Shown in pieces: positions 27,810 to 38,538 of a stretch of 64,000 nt of DNA. Below the pieces are notes generated by a model, which saw only the letters and a list, made by a program, of their open reading frames with translations, made no database searches and was not told the DNA's origin. The position numbers were made by a program, and so were the translations under genes. How positions within the stretch are numbered: position 1 is the stretch's first letter; every line of letters starts with the position of its first letter. The stretch comes from Herpomyces periplanetae (Eukaryota > Ascomycota > Laboulbeniomycetes > Herpomycetales > Herpomycetaceae), in NCBI GenBank assembly GCA_009733715.1, contig WMKJ01000073.1, positions 1 through 64,000 on the forward strand. The letters are read 5' to 3'.

Positions 27810-28233
27810 AAGGATATATTAAAACACACGCCAGTAATGTCAAGTGAGGGCAGAGTTTAGTTTTTGAGATGAGGAACTGGGAGAAATTAGAGTAGGAAAA
27901 GGAAAAATTGAAGTTGGTAGTGAAGTGGGTTGAATTGTACTATGTTGAGCCGACATGAATCAAATTGAATCAAGTTGTGCTGAGCTAAACTGAGCTGAAC
28001 TAAACTAAATTGTAGTGAGCTACTCTGCACCGCACTACATCATACTCTGCGAACATTAAATCACAGACTTGTAATAACCAAATTGATATGTAAGCTGAAA
28101 CATTCATGAAACACGGTAAAATAACGCAGGAAGGAACGTCACAAGACAAGATGAAACAAAACGGAAAAGTGGGGCACGCCAATTCACAGAAAGAGGATAG
28201 GCTGAAGAAGGAACGATAGACAAGACAAAAAAG
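27810..28233. other. Convergent spacer with decayed 5-bp repeat
   Basis: This lies between COG3 and SUI3 stops. The stretch 27940-28050 is 5-bp periodic (TGTGC TGAGC TAAAC TGAGC TGAAC TAAAC TAAAT), degenerating rightward. No gene is seen. Confidence 0.6.
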
Positions 28234-29432
28234 TTAATTGGGACGCTTGCGCTTTCCGACTTGGGCGGAGAAACCAGTCTTAATTGCAGACACACTTCTG
28301 CGACTTCCACACGAGTTGCAGCAAATAAAGCTAAGCCGATTTTCGCCTTTCACTAAATCAGTATCAGGAGATCGACAAGTTTTGCATGTGACATATTCAA
28401 CTGTAATCGAGGTAGTAATGATAAAGGTTAACGGGTGTAGGGAAGATGAGAAGTTAGTCTTGAATATTTAAGGGATATTAACATTTATCATATGGAATAC
28501 TTACCAATGTAGCGACGAAGGATAATTTCAATTTGCTTTTGTTGAAAGCGACCCTTTATAACGAGACGGCGATTCCCGTCAACGCTACCGTTTGTTCCAA
28601 GTTCAGCAAAAAGAAACTGAATAACATGTTCATCGGATCTTTTCATGCGCTTGCAAATTTCGGCAACATTAGCAAATATAGTCTTTTTATTGCCTTCACG
28701 CAAGCATTGGGGCGGGGGAATTTTGTAACTTTTTGAGCCAAAAGTTGATAAATCCGGATGATGCGAGTGTAGTAAAGTGAAGAAACGATTCAATAAAAGA
28801 GCATAACTAATTGGAGTAGTACAATTATGCTCCCAGATACCAGTACCCTTCTCAAAATCACCGCTTTGTTCAGCTAATGCAGCAGCTTTAGCTTCAGCAG
28901 TGAGTTTAGATGATGCGTCACTCCCATCTGGACCGACTGCACCAGCTTTGGCAAGTTTTGCTTCAAAGTCTGTAGCTGCAATAGCTTTCTTTTTTTTCTT
29001 GCGCTTTCTTAAAGCTGTAGCGTCAAAACCATCTTCCTCGATGGCAGTTGATCCGCTTACTGTAGCATTGAGATCAGTTTCAGCGTCATCCACGGCTGAT
29101 GTACTCGGAATTTCTGATGTAGCATCGTTAACCGTTTGTTTACTTTTTTTCTTCTTTTTGTGCGTTAAAGATGCCATTAATTGTGTTACTTCGTCAACCG
29201 CAGCATCACTTGCTTCTGTTTTTGTCGCGGCATCTTCAGTATGTTTATCCGTTGTATTCGTGCGTATATCATCCAACGGAGACGTTAGAGATGTTGTATT
29301 TGAATGTCGATCTGCCGTGGTCTTTTCACTATGTGTTGTGGCCGTTATTTGTCCATGTGAGTCAACCACTACTGCTCCTTCAGAGAATGATACGGATTTT
29401 CGTTTAGCCAGTCCGTCAATTGATTTGTCCAT
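28234..29432 (-). CDS. SUI3: Translation initiation factor eIF2 beta subunit
   Basis: Two exons (28505-29432 and 28234-28400) give 364 residues. eIF2-beta is part of the GTP/Met-tRNAi ternary complex and contacts eIF5 and eIF2B through its lysine blocks. Lysine-rich boxes KKKKKSK and RKRKKKKK are visible in the N-terminal half. The eIF2B/eIF5 domain has [22 protein letters not shown] and RRYIVEYVTCK. The intron (28401-28504) splits the codon for V in RRYIV. The second exon carries the C4 zinc finger CKTC...CNSC and the ending [19 protein letters not shown] frame antisense to exon 1 (28900-29442) is a shadow. The N-terminus is longer and more Thr/Ser/Ala-rich than in yeast (285 residues). Confidence 0.96.
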
Positions 29433-30281
29433 GCTTTTGTAAAAAAAAAAAATTTATTTCTCCGATGATTAACCTTTCTTCGTGAAACCGTGTAAACTCT
29501 TTACCACGACTTGTAATCTCACAAAGCATCTATTCCACGTATACTTAGCTTTTGTACATACCAGTCGTCCTAGCATAAATCATTTTACTAACAACTAATT
29601 TGGCCCTGTGTGAATAAATTCTTCATTAATCCCTTAAAGTCCCCTTTACAATCACACTTAAAATATTCCACTTAACTCACCCTTTTCTTTCGATAACCCA
29701 CCTAACTTAATTCACTAATCATTAATTTAACAAAATATGATTTCTCCTGTACTTGTACCCAAACCTGAATTCCCTTAAATCAATCATACATTACAAACAC
29801 CTTTCCCCTCTTCTACCCCGAAAAACTTCATTACATCTCGCTACGCCATCCAATCGCTCACCTGTCTCAAACCACATGACCTGCTGACATAGAAAAATCA
29901 CGTTACTTTTCAAATCCGTGAGTGTGTACGGGAAAAAGGTGGAAGGTGCAATTAGTGCGGGACAGACGAGATCGGAAGGTGGCTTTTAGATAGTGAGAGG
30001 GGTTGAGATGAGACGATACACACGGACGGAATCAGTTTGGGGGATGGGACGGACTGGAAATAGGAGTGAAATCGATAATGGATCGGTAATTCTTAAGTTC
30101 CGAGTAATTTGTTAACGGGAAGAAAGTTAGTGTAAATTCAAGCTTGATAAAAGGACTTTTGGTTCGGCTTGCTTTACGTGAATTATCATAGATTTGGTTC
30201 ACTATATTTTGCTGTTGAATAGTGCTTAAAAAGGTTGGAGCAATCATATGAATAGTACCTTTTTCGGGTTGCTTAATTACT
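29433..30281. promoter_or_regulatory. Divergent promoter region of SUI3 and lipocalin-like gene
   Basis: No gene is seen in 849 bp. It has C/T-rich sequence near the SUI3 side and an E-box-like CACATGAC at 29873-29880. The right part (29930-30040) is G/A-rich. A short minus frame (30032-30307) overlaps the next gene's start and is not supported. Confidence 0.4.
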
Positions 30282-31077
30282 ATGGCAGCTCCAACAAGTA
30301 TTAACATATCAGACTTAACGGGAGTATGGGCTCTGGTAAGCTTGAATGTTAAATTTATCCATTTGTTAATGATGATTTACGGTCTATATTTAATTGCTTC
30401 ACTAACCGAAACAATTTATATAAAACGCCTGAGCGTAACGATAAATTTGAATTCACGATACCATTAATTCATAGAATAAAAGTATTTCGGATAACATGGA
30501 TTACGTTTTAGCCTTGGTAAAAAATAAACACTCATATCATCCTCTAGACTTATAAACATTAATTTATATTAACGTGTGAATTTAGCAAGGTATAAGTTGG
30601 CTTAAACGGAAAGCCATTGGTATAGCTAGCATAACGTTAAATATTAAACATTATACTCCGTCTGATACAATTGAACGAATCGATCTCGATCAAATTTTAA
30701 CTGGTGGAATAAGTGGTAATCGTGAAGAGAGAACCTTGGATTATACTTATCGACAACATAACGATCCCGTTTTTGGATCCGTTAGAGGACGAAGTCGACG
30801 TATATCTCCATCTGAATTATCCGATTCAAACGCTGATGAAGCCTACCTAAAGAGTGGATGGGATAAAGAAACCCAAGATATCGGAATAATCCACACGTGC
30901 GCCGACAGTACATCCGATACATGGCATAGCCAACAAGCATGGGGATTTACCAACGTTAATGTTAACGGTAACATGGAACGTCGATACGTACGTTTAATCG
31001 TCGTCACCAAAGATCATGAGTCCCGTCGCATTCGCTTAGTCTACGATTATATAAGCCCACTTCCCGAGAGAAGTTGA
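30282..31077 (+). CDS. Fungal lipocalin-like conserved protein
   Basis: Three exons (30282-30335, 30475-30516, 30586-31077) give 195 residues. The 42-nt middle exon encodes NKSISDNMDYVLAL and joins TGVWAL to QGISWLKRKAI in phase. From memory, proteins of this pattern are common in filamentous fungi: (D)LTGVW..NK.LSD..D..LALQG..WL.RKAI, then HY...D.I..DQ.LTGGI.G..E.RTLD, VRGRSRR, LK.GW, W...Q.WGF and a final RLVYDY. All these blocks are visible. The motif GVW at the N-terminus and the beta-strand-like layout recall lipocalins or fatty-acid-binding proteins. Its biochemical function is unknown to me. There is no signal peptide, so it is probably cytosolic. Confidence 0.82.
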
Positions 31078-31330
31078 CGCGCCGCCCAACGCTACAAAAG
31101 CTAGCGGGTTCCCATTTACGCGATTCTGCATTTTAACTTTCACGCTTCTTTTGGGTTGATGCATGGATATAGTCATGGAATTTAACAATATTGCTACTAT
31201 CTAGCTTACCATTTTTTCAATTGGTAACTCTTTCGTCTTGCGTGCCTAACTCCTCTCTCCCTAAAATCAAACGTACTAATTACCTTACGCGCTAATCCTT
31301 ATTCATATTTGTGCCAATTCAACCATAATA

Positions 31331-31895
31331 ATGAAGGGAATTTTTTTACGTTCGGTTACAGCACCATACATCAGTCTGGTAAGCGAGTAATTCACGTAAA
31401 ACTGCGTACATGCACGCTAATTTGGCCTTTAATATCCTTGTCCACGCGTGCGCGCACGCATGCACTTACAGACAAATTTATCAGAATGATTTAACCATTT
31501 TTCACAATGCGCACTTCCGTGTGCCGAGTAGTGGAACTACCGTTACTGCATCAACGCCATACCGAGGCGTGTTCGAGCAAGTTTACGCAGACGGTGTACC
31601 ACGACGTATCACGGATGAACAAGTAGCCATATTTCGTCACAGTGAAATTCAGCGTGAACTTTTGCGTCGTCGCAAGCTACGACAAACCGGTTCACCAAAC
31701 AGTACGGGTACTGGAGAACAAACGTTAAAGTGTTTACTTAAGCGAAAGCGTGCAGCCCATACACCTACCGCTACACCATCGCGAAAAAGTTATGCACACC
31801 ACTGTGACCCGCACGACTCACAGGGTCGTACGTTTCGACGAATTGCACGTGAAATGGACGAAGTGAAAAGTGACACTATCCAACTGGAGTACTAA
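31331..31895 (+). CDS. Small basic protein of unknown function, two exons
   Basis: Two exons (31331-31378 and 31485-31895) give 152 residues. The ends GTAAGC...ATCAG are standard and phase 0 is kept, but the first exon (MKGIFLRSVTAPYISL) is inferred. The body contains DLTIFHNAHFRVPS, TPYRGVFEQVYADGVPRR, ITDEQVAIFRHSEIQRELL and then RRR, KRKR clusters and a basic tail. The middle block reads like a conserved fungal motif, but I cannot name the family. Basic clusters suggest a nuclear or mitochondrial protein; this is inference. It lies 253 bp after the lipocalin-like gene on the same strand and converges on TAF2. Confidence 0.55.
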
Positions 31896-32127
31896 ACGTG
31901 TGTGTGCGTGTGTGTACCCACCCTTCCACGAGTATTAATGATGAAAGTGATATTCCGATTCGTTTTAACTTTGTCATCCTTAGGATGAGTGAAGCGCGTG
32001 AGTACACGTTAATTACAGTGATTACGGAAATCTTCTCTCTGAAATACTCTTGACATTCAATCATTGACACACTCTTTCACGCTAGTACCCGGGTGCGGGC
32101 GCTGGCGCGGACGAACCGGCTGTACCT

Positions 32128-35100
32128 TCAGTCGGGTATTTTACTTCGGTATCTGGAGGATCGATAAAATACTAATTTGGCTTTCCCTATATACCTGCAA
32201 CGCCAGTATCGGGGATACTTGAGAGTTACACGAAACTCATCGCGCGGTTCATAAAGGATTCGACATACGTGGAGAACATTGGCTAACTCACGATGACTGA
32301 GTACAGGTGATAACAAAGCTTGCATAAGTGCATCTTTCAATGTTTCGTTATCACATAATTTTTCACGCAGTAGAGCATTGGCCGCATCAAGCGAACATGA
32401 ATTAGCGACAAACATATCTCGAGCAGTTCTATTAGCATCACGATCTGTCTCATTTTCCACGATTAGCAAATCGGTCGGTGCGGTATTTGAGTCATTATTA
32501 GCCGTTGCTGTATCGGTAAAGTGACCGGTAGCTATCCTACCGAGATATTTTTCGAATATACGCCATAAATTATGGCGTATAAATGGAGATGAATCGAAGC
32601 TAAACGTTACGAAGAAACATTTCAATATTACAGGGTTATGGAGTAAACCAAGTTGCATTAAACAATCAAACGCCTTTACCCGTACTAAAGGGGCATTGTC
32701 AGTATGAGTATACTGCAAAAATTCACTACCTGTGGCTGTAGTGATACGGTTACGACACAGAGTGGCAAAACAATCTAATGCCATAATGGAAAATGCATTA
32801 TGAAACGAACTTTGCCATTCATCCATGTGGCGATATCTTTCGATTTCTGCAAGTGTCATACTAAGGAGCACAGCATTTTTTCGGGAAATTTCAAGTTTAT
32901 TTTCGCGATTAAGTGGGTGATCAAATATGGGGATATCTTGATCATCTACCAAAGAATGGGCTAACAAATCATTGGTTTCTTGTTTAGCGTAACAATTGTA
33001 GGTGGAAAATGGTAAGTCATCGGAATATGTTTGTGAAGAGTTTGAAAGATCGGCGCAACCCATGGAGGTATTTGTTAAGTTATTGGAATATTGGGAAAAT
33101 GATGAAGCAAATGACCAAGTATCATAATTAGAATTATCCGGGAAATCATCAGGTCCACCACACGTTAGGGATTCCGTTAAACAACGAAGTAAAGTGCACA
33201 AATAATTGTGATCGGAATAAGCGTTATCTGAATTATCGTTAAATTTTAACTTGTCGAAGAGAAATAACTTAACACGCATGGGACAACTAAGGTGATCATC
33301 ATCAAGGGATCGTGAATTCATATTGAAATTGACTCGCTCGCGGATCTGTGCCATAGCACAAGGAATAGCGCACTGTAGGAAATAATTTGGTCTATGAGAG
33401 AAATCGTTTGGTCGAGTTACACGTTGTCCGGGAACGCTATATAACTCGTCAAAAGCACGCTCGAGATGGCGTAATCCTAGCCAATTCAACTCTGGAGTGG
33501 CACATTCGGCCAACAGACCGGCTGCTCGGCGTCTAATTTCATAAAAGTATCGAGTATCCATTAATGTACGCACAAGGATAGTTGCGATTAATTGACTGGC
33601 CGGTTGAGTAGCCAGATACTGAAGGGCTTCGACTTGTGCTACAACGTCAGGATCCTGTTGAAGTTGAGATACAAACATATATTGAGGTTGATTAAACTGG
33701 ATCTGACAGAGCCATTCAAAATCTTTGTCAACACGAACCCATTCATACGATTCTTCACCCATTTTCATTTCGTCTTCCTTGGACCAGTCTGTTAAATTCC
33801 ATTCCCTCATTTCTTCTTCGGTTTGCAAAACGTCACCCAAACAATATAATAATGCATCATCACCATTATCAATAAGTCCCTCGACATTTCCAAGCTTTGA
33901 ATTGATTGATGAATTAACGCTGGATGCTGAACCACCAAATGTTGAAATATTTGGACTTGCTGCTGCTGCTGCGGCGGCGGCAGCGGCGGCGGCAGCAGCA
34001 GCACGTTCCTTATATCGTTTACTACGTTTCAACCGTTTATACTTTGTGTTGTACGGGATTTCAACTTTGGTCAAAACTTCATTAATATCGACAATATGCT
34101 CGTAGGGAGTACCGTCGGCTTCGTGAATTCTAATGGTCATAGGACCGGTAAACAGAGGCGGAGGAGTTTGTATAACTACTTTATTCATGTCTTCCAATGC
34201 TAAACGCATATAGGAATCCGGAGATACAGAACGCTTGATTCGTTTATCATCACGTTCTACCTGCTTAAACAATAAATCCAGCACTAATTTCTTCTTATTA
34301 AACTTTTGACTAACCACAAATGCGGGACATCCACTGCCGTATACCCATTGGGCAAAAAATACTTCCAATTTCAAATGACCGACTTTTTCACAGTATTTCA
34401 TAAAGGCCTGAGTGGAAATTGCAGCATCTTGTTCATAACCTGTAACGGCAGTACTAAGAATTTTCCAAAATATTCTTTCAACACCATTACGACCCATGGC
34501 TTTTATGATACGATTGTTTAGGATAAAGTGAACAAGGGACGATTTTTCAATCATAAATACCATTTCACATGGATGAAGGTGAACAATACGACCAAGATCG
34601 TGAATAGAAGGTCTATTAACATCCGAATTAAATGTACGCTCTGCCGTAGCTTTTTGACGAAATTTATATTCGTTTTTACCCCATAATGTACTCATAAATA
34701 CCATTGTTGCCCAGTGAGCTCCACCCATGATAATCCACCAATCTTCGGGATCGCGGGGTACGATTTTAACACCAATCCACTGGGATATAACAGCATTGCT
34801 CAATTCTACGGAAACGTCGTCCATTAGATCGATTACATTAGCGGGAAATAATAATCGGGAACTACAAATTGCTAAGCCTGCGGTAGTTTCGCAGTTTGTG
34901 GTGAGATCATCGACAAAGCAAAGATTAAAGGCAACGTATGGATAACTGCCGTATTTCTGAGTAAAATAATCCACGGCTAATGTGACGCACATGCAAGAAT
35001 TTTGCAATTCAGCGCTACGCCTAGGTAAGCAGTAACCGATTACTTTAACGGAATTATCACAAAGATGTTCCTCATGTTCACTTTCACGGTAAATGGATAA

Positions 35101-36174
35101 ATCAACGTATTCGAAAGGTCCGATACAGAAGCCAATGTGACGGGGAGTAACAGGTTGTTCACATTTAAAGTGAAAAATTTTATAATTTTCATCAGTATTT
35201 GAGATTTCTGGAAGGTCAACAGCATCACCTGAACATATAACGAGTAGTTCAAGGTTAGCTTCTTCATCCGTTAAACCTTTTCGCTTTTGGTAAAGCCCAG
35301 CTAGATCGAATAGTTTTCCTACTGTACGTGGACAACGGATATTGATTGACCAAGTACAACGAGCCGTCAATTCATCGGTACACGGGAAAATTGCACTTGC
35401 AACACCCGGGAAGGGAGAAGTAATAGTATACATGTGAGGATAACGAGCATCATTTTCGTCCATGCCAACAAAGTGAAGGCTTTCTTTGCAATTGACGATA
35501 TTATAATCGATGATTACGGTGAAGCATGGTAATTGGGGTGCAGTGTTGACGTTGGTGCTGGCGGTGCTGTTCCCATTCCCGTTACCGTTACTGCTACTTG
35601 GCGTCCGAGGAGAAATAATTTCGTTAGTTGCAAGGCGTAAACCAAATTGAGATTCATCTACTGGTATAGACGATGATGAAGTAATAGTGGTGGTATTGTT
35701 GTTAGCGTCATCAACATTTCCAGAATATTTCAATTCGCGCAGGAGAACGGACATTGGTACGTTAATTTCCAACTGTGGACAAGAAATAGAGTTGCATGCA
35801 TCATCAATTTTTCGTCCAAAGATATGATGTTGATGAACGTTAAATTCTTGACGTATAGTAACGTGGGCCGCGGAGTCGGAAAGTTTAAAAGAAGCTCTTT
35901 TACCGTTAACAGTAACCTTTCTTATGTCACAACATCGACAATACAATCTTATAACTTTTGAATCCCATTTCTGAGCTTGAACAGTAATTTCAGCACGACC
36001 ATTTAACTGACAATTACCAAAGTTAACGTTTAGATCAAGTTTTTCTTGTAGAACTAAGAAGTCGGATTCGATAATTAAATGTGTCGGAGGTACGGTTCCC
36101 GATGTAGATGAAGGTCCCCTGCAAGGAATAGTTATAGATGGGACAGCAATAGTATTAACAGTAGGATGTTCCAT
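32128..36174 (-). CDS. TAF2: TAF2, TFIID subunit (yeast Tsm1/TAF150)
   Basis: A single exon gives 1348 residues, between human (about 1199) and yeast (1407). TAF2 binds the Initiator in the TFIID complex. The first 700 residues resemble M1 aminopeptidases, with FPCTDELTARCTW, HIGFCIGPFEYVDL and WWIIMGGAHWATMVF. The zinc-binding HExxH is replaced (ELSNAVISQWIG), so it is not an active peptidase. The later part is HEAT-like helical (DPDVVAQVEALQYLA, RYFYEIRRRAAGLLAECA). Residues near 723-742 hold a run of about 17 Ala encoded by GCN repeats (33958-34005), placed between basic and acidic segments. Two antisense frames over the Ala run are shadows. Confidence 0.94.
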   Translation of the reverse strand: MEHPTVNTIAVPSITIPCRGPSSTSGTVPPTHLIIESDFLVLQEKLDLNVNFGNCQLNGRAEITVQAQKWDSKVIRLYCRCCDIRKVTVNGKRASFKLSDSAAHVTIRQEFNVHQHHIFGRKIDDACNSISCPQLEINVPMSVLLRELKYSGNVDDANNNTTTITSSSSIPVDESQFGLRLATNEIISPRTPSSSNGNGNGNSTASTNVNTAPQLPCFTVIIDYNIVNCKESLHFVGMDENDARYPHMYTITSPFPGVASAIFPCTDELTARCTWSINIRCPRTVGKLFDLAGLYQKRKGLTDEEANLELLVICSGDAVDLPEISNTDENYKIFHFKCEQPVTPRHIGFCIGPFEYVDLSIYRESEHEEHLCDNSVKVIGYCLPRRSAELQNSCMCVTLAVDYFTQKYGSYPYVAFNLCFVDDLTTNCETTAGLAICSSRLLFPANVIDLMDDVSVELSNAVISQWIGVKIVPRDPEDWWIIMGGAHWATMVFMSTLWGKNEYKFRQKATAERTFNSDVNRPSIHDLGRIVHLHPCEMVFMIEKSSLVHFILNNRIIKAMGRNGVERIFWKILSTAVTGYEQDAAISTQAFMKYCEKVGHLKLEVFFAQWVYGSGCPAFVVSQKFNKKKLVLDLLFKQVERDDKRIKRSVSPDSYMRLALEDMNKVVIQTPPPLFTGPMTIRIHEADGTPYEHIVDINEVLTKVEIPYNTKYKRLKRSKRYKERAAAAAAAAAAAAAAASPNISTFGGSASSVNSSINSKLGNVEGLIDNGDDALLYCLGDVLQTEEEMREWNLTDWSKEDEMKMGEESYEWVRVDKDFEWLCQIQFNQPQYMFVSQLQQDPDVVAQVEALQYLATQPASQLIATILVRTLMDTRYFYEIRRRAAGLLAECATPELNWLGLRHLERAFDELYSVPGQRVTRPNDFSHRPNYFLQCAIPCAMAQIRERVNFNMNSRSLDDDHLSCPMRVKLFLFDKLKFNDNSDNAYSDHNYLCTLLRCLTESLTCGGPDDFPDNSNYDTWSFASSFSQYSNNLTNTSMGCADLSNSSQTYSDDLPFSTYNCYAKQETNDLLAHSLVDDQDIPIFDHPLNRENKLEISRKNAVLLSMTLAEIERYRHMDEWQSSFHNAFSIMALDCFATLCRNRITTATGSEFLQYTHTDNAPLVRVKAFDCLMQLGLLHNPVILKCFFVTFSFDSSPFIRHNLWRIFEKYLGRIATGHFTDTATANNDSNTAPTDLLIVENETDRDANRTARDMFVANSCSLDAANALLREKLCDNETLKDALMQALLSPVLSHRELANVLHVCRILYEPRDEFRVTLKYPRYWRCRYIGKAKLVFYRSSRYRSKIPD
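33958..34005. repeat. GCN trinucleotide run encoding poly-Ala in TAF2
   Basis: GCT/GCG/GCA units encode about 17 consecutive Ala. Mixed third bases suggest selection on the protein or an old, interrupted expansion. Confidence 0.85.
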
Positions 36175-36567
36175 ATTAGCAAACCGTATGGTAGGGAAAA
36201 AGGTGAAAAAAATTTAATGGAATAGGATGGACGGAATTTCAAAATTCATCCATATATGAAATTATAGTTATTTAGTTGAATGCTAAGGTGGAGAAGGGTG
36301 AATTGTTCATGCCAAACCTTTAAAATAACGGATAAAATACAATAATCCATTAACAAAAAGGACAAAGACCTTGCCGATATAAGTGACGGGAGTTATAGAT
36401 CAGAAGTATGATTTATCAAGTATGATATTAAGGAATTATCGTGAAATGATGATACCCGAAGAGGAAAACATTTTTCAACTTCTTTTCAACCGGCTCGTGG
36501 CCGATCGATCGCTTCGCAAAGCACGGCTCTGACTAATCGAAGGCATGGAGTGGCGCAGGGCTGTGGC
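36175..36567. other. Spacer between TAF2 and SAS4-domain gene
   Basis: These 393 bp are the TAF2 upstream region and the 3' end of the SAS4-domain gene. It is AT-rich without long frames, and no E-box-like CACGTG site is seen. Confidence 0.5.
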
Positions 36568-38074
36568 TCAGGCGGGTTTTTTGTTGGGAGACTGGCGGCG
36601 AAGGCGTCGATGATGTCGAGAATTGGATAAAATTGAGTCGGATTTGATAAATTCAGTGGGAATTTCAAATTCTTGATCAAACAATTCACTTAGCGGGCAT
36701 GCAAACATTCGTGGATTAGGAATTCTTATTTTTGGTGCTGGCTCTTCTCTTTCTGTTTCCTTTCCCTTTACGCTAAGCTTAAATTGTTTCCCCTCCCCCA
36801 AAATCCTTTGTTGTTTGACTCGTCCTGATCGTGTTATCGTTAAATCTATTCGTTTTGGTCCGTTAATCATTTCGGACTTATCAAATGCTATTCCATTCAG
36901 TCCTCCTTGATCTCCCTTCGTTTCTAATTTTAACCTTTTCTCATCATCCTTCCATGATCGGAATTTATCGACCAAATTCGAAACTTTTTCAATAAAGTAT
37001 GCTCTTTTATCTTCCCACTGCTTCTTCTCCCCTTCAGCAATCCCTGACAATCCCATGAGTTTAGTCCAATCACAACTTAACAACCCTTCCAAAATCCTTT
37101 CTAAATGTTCCTTTTCATGCAAAGCTTTTTCCCGTTCAATATTCCGTAAATGCTTTTCCCTTCGCTCTAACTTTCGATGCACCAATTTATACATTGAATC
37201 GTCCAGTGGGTCAACTTCAGGTGGTGAATCATACATTAACAAAGCTACGTCAATCGATGCCCATTTACACTTTTTTAAATTCGTCAGCTTATCACTGTCT
37301 TGATTTTGTATACACTCTGTTTCTGTTCGTTTATTCACTTTATTTTCCGAATTCTTCTTTACGCCTATTTCGGGTTGACATGACTTTACCGGGCTCGGTG
37401 AATCGATAATACGAATCACCGTATCATGGGTTATTAAGTCTATATATATGTCAATCATGTTAGCCACCACCATTCTGTAAACTCCGTTTAACCAAAAAAG
37501 CTAACGCTAAACCTAAAATGTATCAGAGCTAGCCAACCTTCATTTTTATAATTATCATTCATAATGGAATGGTATTCGGGAAAATATGTGGACAGATCAC
37601 TTTTAAACCGTCCCATGCCATCATGAGAGCGCAACGTACGACGGCTTTCGCCCGATTGAACTGGCACAGGCTGTGGAGCTTGACAATGTTAGTCGTGTAC
37701 ACGTTGATATGTTAGCAGGTTATCCATTGTTAAGCTTTAAATTATACACCCATACAATCCTTACAATGAAATACCCCGGGATACGAAGCTTGATTTTCCT
37801 GCAATTGATTCTCCCCAGATCTTTCTGCATCACATATATGCCTTTTTCGCTTTATACCCTTACATGATGTAGACGGCTGTATGGGAGAAAGGCATGATGT
37901 TAAAGCTTTTCTACGTGAACGAACAACTGAAGGTGTAGATGGACTGGGTAAGGAATTGCTAGATAATTCCAAATCATCAAAATAGTGTCTTGATGAACCG
38001 TCCGGTGCTATACGTCGAGGCATTGAGCGTAGCAATCGTGAGATTAGAGTATAGTGAGCCGTAAACATTATCAA
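36568..38074 (-). CDS. SAS4: SAS4-domain protein (Something about silencing 4-like)
   Basis: I infer three exons (37765-38074, 37538-37678, 36568-37439) giving 440 residues; a second Met at 38023 would give 423. The middle exon holds SRRTLRSHDGMGRFKSDLSTYFPEY, a block typical of the family N-terminus. The third exon has the SAS4 domain: YKLVHRKLERREKHLRNIE, LLSCDWTKLMGLSGI, EKKQWEDKRAYFIEKV and LVDKFRSWKDDEKRL. The C-terminus has PNPRMFACPLSELFDQEFE. In yeast Sas4 is part of the SAS histone H4 K16 acetyltransferase complex; in other fungi the domain is linked to NuA4/SAS-like complexes. The first intron acceptor (TCAAG) and the second donor (GTTGGC) are weak, so borders may shift. The first exon is the least certain part. 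Confidence 0.72.
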
Positions 38075-38529
38075 GACACATCAGTGTAACACACTTAAAA
38101 ATTCCTTAACAATTTAGCAAGCCGAGCCAACACAATGCAATGCAAAATGTGACCAACATCAATTCACCATAAAGTGAAATCTTCACAATAGTTCGATGTA
38201 CAAGTTCATTCCAACCCTCCCGGTATGGATCAATGATTTTCCGGGTATCATTCGGAAATACAAAATGTTGATGCGGGTATCAGCAAGGGAACACGGGCCA
38301 AGTATAATGTATGTAATGGACGAATGTGTTCGTGGTAATTTGATTCTTTTTCCTTTAAAAATATCTTCATAAACGTTCACGCGTACACTTAACGTAAAAC
38401 GCGTAGATGTTTCGGAATAAAAGAGTTCCCTTGGAAAAAGCGCGTAATGTAAAACTATAGACTATAAGAGCATCCTCATCTCTCGCATAAGCTAATCACC
38501 ACCGCAAACAATTCACCTCCCTAATCATT

Positions 38530-38538
38530 TCACGTGAT
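38530..38538. promoter_or_regulatory. CACGTG site upstream of SAS4-domain gene
   Basis: TCACGTGAT lies about 460 bp upstream of the proposed start of the SAS4-domain gene, with flanks like those of the YME1 and HTS1/VPS33 sites. Confidence 0.4.

Noticed and set aside
28900-29442. 180-codon frame on the plus strand
   Set aside because: It is antisense to eIF2-beta exon 1, whose sense product is a clear family member.
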